Assembly: GCA_030836345.1 (NCBI GenBank)
Contig: JAURQA010000027.1
Coordinates: 1-19,337 of the forward strand
From: Bacteroidota bacterium
GTDB lineage: Bacteria > Bacteroidota > Bacteroidia > NS11-12g > UBA955
Length of the DNA stretch: 19,337 bases
Direction: 5' to 3'
Shown: positions 1 to 6,558 of the stretch, piece after piece
How the letters are laid out: the number at the start of each line of letters is the position of its first letter
How positions within the stretch are numbered: the stretch's first letter is position 1
Program-made: the position numbers and the translations under genes
The notes under the pieces: generated by a model
Told to the model about the DNA's origin: nothing
The model's database searches: none
What the model saw: the letters and a program-made list of their open reading frames with translations, nothing else

Positions 1-654
1 ACCTGCCCCATCGTTTTTAGAGGGCCCACAGGTAGTGCAGGTCAATTAGCACAACAACATTCTCAAAATTTCGAAAACTGGTATGCCAATACTCCAGGAT
101 TAAAAGTAGTGGTTCCAAGCAATTGTCAAGATGCCAAAGGATTGCTTAAAACCTCTATTAGAGATAACAATCCCGTAATCTTTATGGAAAGTGAGCAAAT
201 GTATGGGGCGAAAGGTCCTGTCCCAGAGGAAGAATATCTGATCCCTATAGGAGTGGCCCGAGTGGATGAAGTAGGATCTGATGTAACTATAGTTAGCTTT
301 GGAAAAATGATGTTGCGCGCTCAAACAGCCGTTCAGGAATTAAAAAAAGAAGGCATTAACGCCGAACTCATTGATTTAAGAACAGTAAGACCCATTGATT
401 ATGATACCGTTATTAATAGCGTGAAAAAAACCAATCGATTAGTCATTGTTGAAGAAGCGTGGCCACTAGCTAGTATCAGCTCAGAAATTAGTCATATGGT
501 TCAATTAAAAGCGTTTGATCACCTCGATGCTCCCATTAGAAGAATTACTTCTAAAGATACCACTCTGCCCTATGCAAGCACTTTTGTTGAGGAATACCTC
601 CCAAGTGTAAAAGCTATAATTGAAGCAGTGAAATCAGTTACATACGTAGCTTAA
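1..654 (+). CDS. pdhB: Pyruvate dehydrogenase E1 component, beta subunit (5' truncated by window)
   Basis: The frame is open from base 1 to the TAA at 652-654, giving the last 217 residues of a protein that is usually about 325 long. E1 beta pairs with E1 alpha to form the thiamine-diphosphate decarboxylase of the pyruvate dehydrogenase complex (pyruvate to acetyl-CoA, cytoplasm). The fragment opens in the conserved stretch FRGPTGSAGQLAQQHSQ, followed by WYANTPGLKVVVPS, IFMESEQMYG and the C-terminal transketolase domain with VTIVSFGKM, IDLRTVRPID and EEAWPLASISSEI. The GPTGSAGQ and ESEQMYG forms point to pyruvate rather than branched-chain dehydrogenase. An internal ATG at 109 is not the start, because homology continues upstream of it. 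The N-terminal cofactor-binding part lies outside the window. Its 3' end faces the convergent HTH gene 46 bp away. Confidence 0.95.
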   Translation, partial: TCPIVFRGPTGSAGQLAQQHSQNFENWYANTPGLKVVVPSNCQDAKGLLKTSIRDNNPVIFMESEQMYGAKGPVPEEEYLIPIGVARVDEVGSDVTIVSFGKMMLRAQTAVQELKKEGINAELIDLRTVRPIDYDTVINSVKKTNRLVIVEEAWPLASISSEISHMVQLKAFDHLDAPIRRITSKDTTLPYASTFVEEYLPSVKAIIEAVKSVTYVA

Positions 655-700
655 GCACCCTCTTTCGTATAATTAATCGAGCAAAAACTATTTGTTTGCA

Positions 701-934
701 CTAGTTGTAGTCGAACAGATCCTTTAATTCAATCCCCAGGGCTTCAGATAAGATGAGGACCGTTTTTAACGTCACATTGGTTCTTCCATTTTCTATCCTA
801 GAAATGGCCGTTATTTCCAAATTGCATTTAACAGCCAGGTCTAATTGAGATAAGCCTTTTCCTCTGCGAATTCCTTTTACTTTGGCACCAAATTTTTTCT
901 TGTGAGATTCTAAACTTAATCCATTTTTTGACAT
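701..934 (-). CDS. Small XRE-family helix-turn-helix transcriptional regulator
   Basis: This 77-residue protein is little more than one HTH_3/Cro-C1 domain, from about residue 14 (FGAKVKGIRRGKGLSQLDLA) through ITAISRIENGRTN, the recognition-helix region, to LSEALGIELKDLF. The size matches stand-alone repressors and restriction-modification controller proteins, but no restriction, toxin or phage gene is adjacent. I chose the ATG at 934. A TTG at 943 would add three residues but lies at the edge of an 18-bp palindrome. That palindrome covers the chosen start codon and a second copy lies 43 bp upstream, which suggests autoregulation. The gene is convergent with pdhB and divergent from the candidate small RNA at about 1050. 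The domain call is firm; the regulon is unknown. Confidence 0.88.
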   Translation of the reverse strand: MSKNGLSLESHKKKFGAKVKGIRRGKGLSQLDLAVKCNLEITAISRIENGRTNVTLKTVLILSEALGIELKDLFDYN

Positions 935-944
935 ATATGTCAAA
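927..944. promoter_or_regulatory. 18-bp perfect palindrome over the HTH start codon (putative operator 1)
   Basis: TTTGACATATATGTCAAA is a perfect inverted repeat. The ATG of the HTH gene (934-932, minus strand) lies inside it. The core ACATATATGTCAA recurs at 974-986. Inference: a binding site for the adjacent HTH protein. Confidence 0.6.
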
Positions 945-970
945 TTTCTTTATTATAATTGCACTCAGTG

Positions 971-1002
971 TAAACATATATGTCAATTTCAATGTTTTTC
1001 AA
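971..1002 (-). promoter_or_regulatory. Predicted promoter of the HTH regulator
   Basis: On the minus strand, TTG at 1002-1000 is followed after 21 bp by TATGTTTA at 978-971. That matches seven of eight positions of the Bacteroidota -7 consensus TAnnTTTG, with a typical -33 to -7 spacing. Transcription would begin near 964, about 30 nt before the ATG. The final consensus G is missing, so this is a moderate call. Confidence 0.4.
974..983. promoter_or_regulatory. Second ACATATATGT palindrome (putative operator 2)
   Basis: This is the same 10-bp core as operator 1 in a 13-bp direct repeat (ACATATATGTCAA at 931-943 and 974-986). The 43-bp offset is about four helical turns, so both copies face the same side of the DNA. 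It overlaps the predicted -7 box of the HTH gene (971-978), a position suited to repression. Confidence 0.5.
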
Positions 1003-1013
1003 TAAAAAAAAAT

Positions 1014-1044
1014 TTGTTATTTTGTATCATATATTATACTTTTG
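1014..1044 (+). promoter_or_regulatory. Bacteroidota-type promoter of the candidate small RNA
   Basis: TTG at 1014-1016, a 20-bp spacer, then TACTTTTG at 1037-1044, a full match to TAnnTTTG. No plus-strand coding frame follows. The next plus-strand signals are a hairpin at 1061-1083 and a terminator at 1119-1155. Confidence 0.6.
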
Positions 1045-1050
1045 AGCGTG

Positions 1051-1155
1051 TTTGATTTTTATAGCTCCCAGAAAGGGAGATATTTCTCAATACTTTAAAA
1101 ACAACTACATAACAACCCAAAAAGCGTAGGCAGAATTTTGCCTATGCTTTTTTTT
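1051..1155 (+). ncRNA. Candidate small non-coding RNA, about 100 nt
   Basis: The interval is bounded by a consensus promoter (1014-1044) and an intrinsic terminator (1119-1155), with no plausible ORF between. It holds a first hairpin at 1061-1083: stem CTCCC/GGGAG closing an AGAAA loop, extended by ATA/TAT across a G-A mismatch. A 35-nt A/C-rich single-stranded stretch follows, then the terminator stem. This architecture is usual for bacterial regulatory RNAs. Conserved flavobacterial RNAs of this size are known, but I cannot match this sequence to a named family. The 5' end is inferred from the -7 box and may shift by a few bases. Its 3' end is antisense to the last codons of the DUF3109 gene. 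An alternative is that the promoter match is chance and the terminator serves only the minus-strand run. Confidence 0.5.
1119..1155. terminator. Bidirectional intrinsic terminator
   Basis: Stem GCGTAGGCA (1124-1132) pairs with TGCCTATGC (1139-1147) over 9 bp with one G-U wobble and a GAATTT loop. It is flanked by five A (1119-1123) and eight T (1148-1155). It therefore reads as a terminator for the plus-strand small RNA and, on the other strand, for the eight-gene run that ends at the TAG at 1144-1142. Confidence 0.85.
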
Positions 1156-1717
1156 CTCTTAAATGGACAAGCACGTTCTTAAACTCCTCATACCAGTGCT
1201 CACCAAATTTTCGGATTAAGGGCTCCTTTAAAAAATCTGATACCCTGATATTTTCTTTATCTCCTCTTTGGCAAGCCGGTTCACAAATATCCCATTTATG
1301 ATAATTTAGCGCCAAATATTCTCCTATTTTTTTAACCCTTACCGGATAAAGATGGCATGAGATTGGTTTCTTAAATGATAAAGCTCCAGCTCGTTGTGCA
1401 TTCTCAATAGCACAGGTGGCCATCATTCCATCAAATTTTACAAAAACACAAGCCCCGCTAGGTAAACATGTGGTACAGTCCTCTTCATCAATATCCTTTT
1501 CATGAAACCCCTCGGCGTCGAGCAAAGCAATGCCTTCAACTTCCATAAATGGTTTAATTTGGTTAATGCTATCCTGAATAATTTGAATCTCTTCTTTTTC
1601 TAATGGCGCACCATAATCTCCCTCTACACAACAGGCCCCTTTACAAGCCGAAGTATTGCAAGCGAACTGGGTGTTTATTAAATTATCTGATACTAAAACA
1701 TCTTCTATGATAAGCAT
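1142..1717 (-). CDS. DUF3109 family cysteine-rich protein
   Basis: The 191-residue sequence is recognised as a DUF3109 protein, a family common in Bacteroidota and related to YkgJ-like putative metal-chelating proteins. It has 11 cysteines: 20, 25, 29 and 30 in the signature C-x4-C-x3-CC, then 81, 84, 90, 102, 121, 145 and 149. Other landmarks are EGDYGAPL, SCHLYPVRV and WDICEPAC. No signal peptide is seen, so it is probably cytoplasmic. The clustered cysteines suggest zinc or an iron-sulfur cluster, but the biochemical role is unknown. It is the last gene of the minus-strand run, starting 6 bp after the GLPGLI gene ends, and its stop codon lies inside the terminator stem. Confidence 0.9.
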   Translation of the reverse strand: MLIIEDVLVSDNLINTQFACNTSACKGACCVEGDYGAPLEKEEIQIIQDSINQIKPFMEVEGIALLDAEGFHEKDIDEEDCTTCLPSGACVFVKFDGMMATCAIENAQRAGALSFKKPISCHLYPVRVKKIGEYLALNYHKWDICEPACQRGDKENIRVSDFLKEPLIRKFGEHWYEEFKNVLVHLREKKA

Positions 1718-1723
1718 AACTAA

Positions 1724-2464
1724 CTATAGTAAGATCATCATTGCATTAATATAATAGCTCTTCCGCCGATACTTTGCAGGCATTTGGCTTGATTTACTGG
1801 AGAGCAGTTCAACTAGAGAAGCATTGGTGTGTTGCTCTCTTTTCTTTTCTAGCATATAGTTTTTTGGCAGCTCCTTTAAACTGGGAGATACCTTAGAAGC
1901 AAACCAGTTTAGATGTAAAGCAGGCAATGCCACGCCTAAAATACATCCTGGTAGGCCATTAAAAGCATCAGGACCAGCTGATGGCTTTATTTGAGGACAG
2001 TAAAATGCAAAAACCTTAACCGAGTCAAAAATAACCGTAGTCGCCTGGCGGCAATTATAACCCGCAATATTTCTATGCGTATTTGTGATCGTCCAACTCA
2101 TATTACGTGTTGTATCTACTACACGAACCTTTTTGTCATAAATATCCTTATTCTCTGAATATAAAGAGTCTTTTAAATCCGTTGAAACTTGGTTTTTATT
2201 AAGTGCATATCCCCATAAACCGGGAACCCTAATATCGTTCGTATTTTCTGGGAAATACTCCGACCCATGCGGTCTAACCACCAAGTAAAATACTTCTTTA
2301 TTCTCTGCGGGAATATTAGATGCGTATTTTTTCATCCACTCATTATCCTTCATCATATTCTGGATGTACATGGTTTTTTCAAATGTTACGGTACACGAAT
2401 CCATGTATTGCGCCTGCAATCCAAATGAAATGGTCATGACTAGTAGCATTGCTATTCTTATCAT
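1724..2464 (-). CDS. GLPGLI family secreted protein
   Basis: This 246-residue protein starts with a signal peptide (MIRIAMLLVMTISFGLQAQ) and carries the family signature FNGLPGCILGV at about residues 168-178. Upstream comes the usual pattern of the family, with DTTRNMSWTITNTHRNIAGYNCRQA. GLPGLI proteins are secreted or periplasmic proteins of Bacteroidota with no established function. Their genes often sit beside an outer-membrane TonB-receptor-like gene, as here: the ATG overlaps the stop of that gene by 4 bp (ATGA), implying coupled translation. This suggests that the two act together at the outer membrane. The C-terminus ends in an unremarkable hydrophobic stretch. Confidence 0.9.
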   Translation of the reverse strand: MIRIAMLLVMTISFGLQAQYMDSCTVTFEKTMYIQNMMKDNEWMKKYASNIPAENKEVFYLVVRPHGSEYFPENTNDIRVPGLWGYALNKNQVSTDLKDSLYSENKDIYDKKVRVVDTTRNMSWTITNTHRNIAGYNCRQATTVIFDSVKVFAFYCPQIKPSAGPDAFNGLPGCILGVALPALHLNWFASKVSPSLKELPKNYMLEKKREQHTNASLVELLSSKSSQMPAKYRRKSYYINAMMILL

Positions 2465-5304
2465 TTATGCATTCCTTTCATTCTCCCAGACTTTTTCACT
2501 GGCTTTTTATTGGGTTTAGACTTAGAAGTAGTTGACATTCCTCTCCTAGTTGACGTATTGCCCTGATTGGAACCCAAACGACTAAACCTCCAAGATAATC
2601 TAGCATAAAAATACTGAGTGAAAATATTATATGTATTTTCTGAAATGGTATTTTGATATACATTTCTGCTATACCCAATATTTTGGTTGAATAAATCGTA
2701 TACGCCAAGCTTAAATTTTACTTTTCGCTTTTTATCCAAATACCGGGCTGCGCTTGCAGAGACTATAAAACTATTGGAGTTCTGCTTAAAAACAGCATTC
2801 GTTGGTCTAATATTTTGCGTCATTTCAACTTCCAAATCAACCACTTTAGGGTTCTCATAGAATAATTCAAGATCCCAGCTTTGCATAACATTTTCATTCT
2901 CAAACTCTTTGAATACACTTGCTGTAGATTTAGAGAAATTATAGGTGTATGAGAAATTCAAACCATATTTTCCAAAGTCTAGGTCAATTCCAGGATTTAT
3001 ATTGTGGCTCCACGAATTGGTCGTATTTTCTACATCATTAATGAAATTTACAAACCGGTCATAGGAAGGGCGATACCCCATACGAACGCTTAATGGCAGC
3101 TTACCAAAATTCTTATAGTAGTTGAAATTTCCATTAAACCCATACACTCCATTTCCATTGACTGTTTGATTCACACTTCTTCCAAATTCATCATAATTTA
3201 CTTTTGAAACAAAGGCATCCTGTGTTGCAAAAAATCGTAAATTACCAAAGATATATCGGCTCTTAAATGTTCTGTTATCAAACAATCGAAGGCGAACATT
3301 ATGCGTCAATGAGTTTTTTAAATTGACATTTCCGATGTTTAAATTTATTGGATTAATATTATCAATAATTGGTTGAATCTGATTGATACTAGGGGTGGTA
3401 ACATTGGATGAATATTTAATGTTTAAATTACCTTGGGTATAATATTTATAATTAAACTCCATGGTAGGAACAAAGGTATTAATAGGATCTTGCGTAAAAT
3501 CAATCCCTCTAATTTGTTCTTTTTGATTTAGGCTTATAAAATTGTGATTTAAGCCAATCTTAAAACGAATTTTATTGCGCAACCAATTAATGCCTGTTGA
3601 GTTCACCATTCGCAGTACGGAGTAATCTGAAATGGAACTTAAGCTATCAATATAGCTGAAACTGTTTTCATTAAACGTGAATTTCTCGCTTTCCATATTC
3701 TCAATATTTGTGGTCGTTGATGCCGAAATAAAAACTTCTTTCGATAGCGGATGATTGTAGAATACTCGAGCGCTGAGGTTATCTGCCTTTCCTTTAAAAC
3801 CCTTTTTTTGTGTCCACTGATTTCTTTGGGCACCCGTATCAACAAATGTGCGCACGGTAGATTCAAAGTCTGTAGAATCCTCGTTATTTTTTATACCATA
3901 TGAGAAGTTTGCTCCAAAGTATTGATTTTCTTTTTCAAACTTTTTCCTTAAAAAAATGGAAAGAGAGACGCTCTCTGATTGTCCATTTACTTTACTCTTG
4001 CTGCTTTGCGAATTGAGAGACCGCCCATCTCCTGAAAAGCTGCTATATTCTTGAGAGCTTTCATTTTTAAGTCGATCCTGATTTGCTTTAAAACTTATTC
4101 CTATATTGGTAAAAGTATCCAGTTGGATCTCCGTGCTAATCCCAAAATCAGCCCTATTTTTAAAATTAGATACTACGTTTGAATCAAGTCTATCCAGCGA
4201 GTTGCTCTCTAACAAGCTTTTTCTTCGGTTGCTGGTTCGAGTATCCAATAACAACTCCTTATAACCTCCATTTATATTCAGACTAATTTTATTGTTGTGA
4301 AATTTATTTTGATAATAACCATAGGTCGTATTTCCTTTTGGTAAACCCTGACTATAACCCAGCCAATAATCAAAATCAGATTTTGTAAAAGTTGTCGAGA
4401 ACCCTTCGGAACTAAAAGAGGAGTTAATGCTATTCGTAAACTCTCTCTTCTCCCTCCACGAAATATTAACCTCGGGCGAATTAGCTGTAATAGCATACAC
4501 ACCAAAGCGTTCTTTCTGTCTAAAGTGATTTACAAATATTTTTCCATCATATAAAAAATCATGGTTTTCGCCCCGAGCACCTCCCGCAGTTACCTTTGCT
4601 ATCCAGCCTTTTTTGGCATTGTCCTTTAATCGAATATCCATCACTTTTAAGGTTTCTCCATCCCCAGCAGCTTTCGCATCATCCGATTGCGCGTCATATA
4701 CTTTTACCGCATCTACATCTTTGGCATTTAAGTTTTTGGTGGCAATGGTAGCATCATCTCCAAAGAACTCCTCCCCATCCACTAATACGCGATCTACATC
4801 TTTACCTTGAGCCACAATATTTCCTGAGCGATCTACCTGCACTCCGGGCAGCTTACGCAGCAAATCCTCTACGGTTGCTCCTTCAAAGGTTTTAAAGCTA
4901 TCTGCAACAAATATTACTGTATCTCCCTTCATTTGTATTGCCGCTCGCTTGGCACGAATGACAATTGCTTTCATAAGTTCGTACGATTGAATCATATTGA
5001 GCGCTCCCAAATTTTGGGACTCATTAGGCTTTAAATCAACAAAGTCAACCATATCGGCAAACTCTGGATTGGAAGCAATAATTTTATAGGAGCCGGAATC
5101 TAAATCATTAAATCTAAATTGACCGCCCGCATTAGATCGTGTAAAACTAAGCAATGTATTATCGCTCTTTCTTAATAATAAGATCGATGCATCCTCAAAA
5201 TCTGATATCCTAGAGGTGTCGGTAAGTGTCCCTGAGATAGACCCCTTCTGGGCTAATAAAGGCAAACTCGCTAAGCTCAAAAAGGCAATAAAAAATGGTT
5301 TCAT
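2461..5304 (-). CDS. TonB-dependent-receptor-like outer-membrane beta-barrel protein
   Basis: At 947 residues this has the layout of Bacteroidota outer-membrane proteins of the OMP_b-brl_3 type. It has a signal peptide (residues 1-18, then Q19), a carboxypeptidase-regulatory-like beta-sandwich (about 21-105), a plug-like domain (about 120-230; LLRKLPGVQVDRSG at 148-161, VLVDGEEFFGDD at 173-184), then a long barrel rich in alternating aromatic strands. The last strand appears to be FYARLSWRFSRL, followed by a tail of about 36 residues rich in K, R, S and T. I see no SusC signature and no SusD partner. The substrate is unknown, and it may not be an energised transporter at all. It lies 26 bp after purE and overlaps the GLPGLI gene by 4 bp. 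Confidence 0.88.
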   Translation of the reverse strand: MKPFFIAFLSLASLPLLAQKGSISGTLTDTSRISDFEDASILLLRKSDNTLLSFTRSNAGGQFRFNDLDSGSYKIIASNPEFADMVDFVDLKPNESQNLGALNMIQSYELMKAIVIRAKRAAIQMKGDTVIFVADSFKTFEGATVEDLLRKLPGVQVDRSGNIVAQGKDVDRVLVDGEEFFGDDATIATKNLNAKDVDAVKVYDAQSDDAKAAGDGETLKVMDIRLKDNAKKGWIAKVTAGGARGENHDFLYDGKIFVNHFRQKERFGVYAITANSPEVNISWREKREFTNSINSSFSSEGFSTTFTKSDFDYWLGYSQGLPKGNTTYGYYQNKFHNNKISLNINGGYKELLLDTRTSNRRKSLLESNSLDRLDSNVVSNFKNRADFGISTEIQLDTFTNIGISFKANQDRLKNESSQEYSSFSGDGRSLNSQSSKSKVNGQSESVSLSIFLRKKFEKENQYFGANFSYGIKNNEDSTDFESTVRTFVDTGAQRNQWTQKKGFKGKADNLSARVFYNHPLSKEVFISASTTTNIENMESEKFTFNENSFSYIDSLSSISDYSVLRMVNSTGINWLRNKIRFKIGLNHNFISLNQKEQIRGIDFTQDPINTFVPTMEFNYKYYTQGNLNIKYSSNVTTPSINQIQPIIDNINPINLNIGNVNLKNSLTHNVRLRLFDNRTFKSRYIFGNLRFFATQDAFVSKVNYDEFGRSVNQTVNGNGVYGFNGNFNYYKNFGKLPLSVRMGYRPSYDRFVNFINDVENTTNSWSHNINPGIDLDFGKYGLNFSYTYNFSKSTASVFKEFENENVMQSWDLELFYENPKVVDLEVEMTQNIRPTNAVFKQNSNSFIVSASAARYLDKKRKVKFKLGVYDLFNQNIGYSRNVYQNTISENTYNIFTQYFYARLSWRFSRLGSNQGNTSTRRGMSTTSKSKPNKKPVKKSGRMKGMHK

Positions 5305-5330
5305 GTGTGATTATTCTGCAAATAAACGGA

Positions 5331-5852
5331 TTACTTGCCCATTATGTTTTTTAAGTAGTCCAAAGAATCCATGCTCTCTAACTTAGATGCTTTGTTCAAC
5401 ACTTCATTTTCCATTTTATTCTTATAAATAGAAACGCGCTGCAGTACCTCTGCATTGGAAGACCCAATAATTTGAGCCGCTAAAATCCCTGCATTTTTTG
5501 CACCGTTAATGGCTACTGTGGCTACGGGAACCCCGGGAGGCATTTGAACAATGGAGTACAAACTGTCTATACCATTCATATTCGACGATTTTACAGGAAC
5601 TCCAATAACTGGCAATGGCGAAAATGCTGCAACCATTCCGGGAAGGTGTGCCGCGCCGCCTGCTCCTGCTATAATAACAGAATAATGATGTTCATGGGCT
5701 GTTTTGGAGAACTCCACTAGCCTATCAGGTGTTCTATGTGCGCTTACTACTGTTGTATCACAGTCAATCTTGAGTTTTTTAAGCACTTTTTCAGCTTCTA
5801 CCATTACTGGTAAATCGCTATCGCTGCCCATTATTATAGCTACCTTAGTCAT
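5331..5852 (-). CDS. purE: N5-carboxyaminoimidazole ribonucleotide mutase
   Basis: PurE converts N5-CAIR to CAIR (EC 5.4.99.18) in de novo purine synthesis in the cytoplasm. The 173-residue protein has the family length and key motifs: GSDSDLP at 9-15, SAHRTP at 37-42 with the catalytic histidine, and AGAGGAAHLPGM at 62-73, which binds the substrate phosphate and ribose. SAHRTP marks the bacterial class I mutase rather than the class II carboxylase, so a PurK partner is expected elsewhere. The ATG lies inside the end of pssA (8-bp overlap), so translation is probably coupled. No other purine gene is in the window. Confidence 0.97.
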   Translation of the reverse strand: MTKVAIIMGSDSDLPVMVEAEKVLKKLKIDCDTTVVSAHRTPDRLVEFSKTAHEHHYSVIIAGAGGAAHLPGMVAAFSPLPVIGVPVKSSNMNGIDSLYSIVQMPPGVPVATVAINGAKNAGILAAQIIGSSNAEVLQRVSIYKNKMENEVLNKASKLESMDSLDYLKNIMGK

Positions 5853-6558
5853 GATTTTTCACAAAGTAATGGGATAAAAGAGATATTCCAATATACATGA
5901 AGTAAATACTTAGTCCTGCTTCTTTGGGGAATAAGGCCATGAAAGCAATAGATGCAAGCAAAAAGATCCCCTTTTGTATTTTAAAAGGATCCCCTTTTTT
6001 TATCTTAAAAGCAAACATTTCCCAATTAGAAAGCATAAAAAAAGCAAATACAAACGGGAGCAATATCATAAACTCCGTTTGGCCACCAATGGCATTGCCC
6101 AAGTTTGTCCCATCAAATAAAAAGACCATAGATGCTATGGTTAAGCCCGTTATGGGCGTGGGTACACCAATAAAACCTTGGCTTTGGCGCGTATCTATAT
6201 TAAATAAGGCTAAGCGATATATCGCCGCCAAGGGTATGGCCAGAAATACGTATTTATTTATACAAAAACCTTGGGTACTGCAATGGCCCATGGCATTCAT
6301 AAAATCCCACCAGATAAACCCAGGTAAAACACCAAAAGTAACGCCATCTGCCAGCGAGTCTAGTTGTTTTCCCAATGCTCCAGCTGCATTTACCAAACGC
6401 GCAACAAAGCCGTCAAAGAAATCAAATACGGCCGCTAGAACCATGAACCAAAATGCCTGTTCCAGCTTGCCTTCAAAAACGGCTATTATCCCAAGAATTC
6501 CGCAAGCTAAATTGGATAGCGTGAGTAGATTGGGCAGTTGTTTTAACAAGTTTTTCAT
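5845..6558 (-). CDS. pssA: CDP-diacylglycerol--serine O-phosphatidyltransferase
   Basis: This membrane enzyme makes phosphatidylserine from CDP-diacylglycerol and serine, the precursor of phosphatidylethanolamine. The complete CDP-alcohol phosphotransferase signature D-x2-DG-x2-AR-x8-G-x3-D-x3-D is present (D46, D49, G50, A53, R54, G63, D67, D71). The 237 residues form several hydrophobic segments. The N-terminus LLKQLPNLLTLSNLACGILG is typical of Bacteroidota PssA, and this sets it apart from PgsA. The start overlaps the stop of the upstream barrel gene by 4 bp, and its end overlaps purE by 8 bp. A phosphatidylserine decarboxylase gene is not in view. Confidence 0.95.
   Translation of the reverse strand: MKNLLKQLPNLLTLSNLACGILGIIAVFEGKLEQAFWFMVLAAVFDFFDGFVARLVNAAGALGKQLDSLADGVTFGVLPGFIWWDFMNAMGHCSTQGFCINKYVFLAIPLAAIYRLALFNIDTRQSQGFIGVPTPITGLTIASMVFLFDGTNLGNAIGGQTEFMILLPFVFAFFMLSNWEMFAFKIKKGDPFKIQKGIFLLASIAFMALFPKEAGLSIYFMYIGISLLSHYFVKNHD

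Noticed and set aside
681..699. GCAAA/TTTGC inverted repeat between pdhB and the HTH gene as a terminator
   Set aside because: Only five base pairs with a long loop and no T-run.
935..943. TTG start at 943 for the HTH gene
   Set aside because: The ATG three codons later gives the same domain, and the TTG lies at the edge of the palindrome.
1025..1040. GTATCATATATTATAC as a third operator for the HTH protein
   Set aside because: It is only an imperfect palindrome and lacks the ACATATATGT core; it could be AT-rich coincidence.
701..1155. Toxin-antitoxin or restriction-modification module around the HTH gene
   Set aside because: No toxin, methylase or nuclease frame is present on either side.
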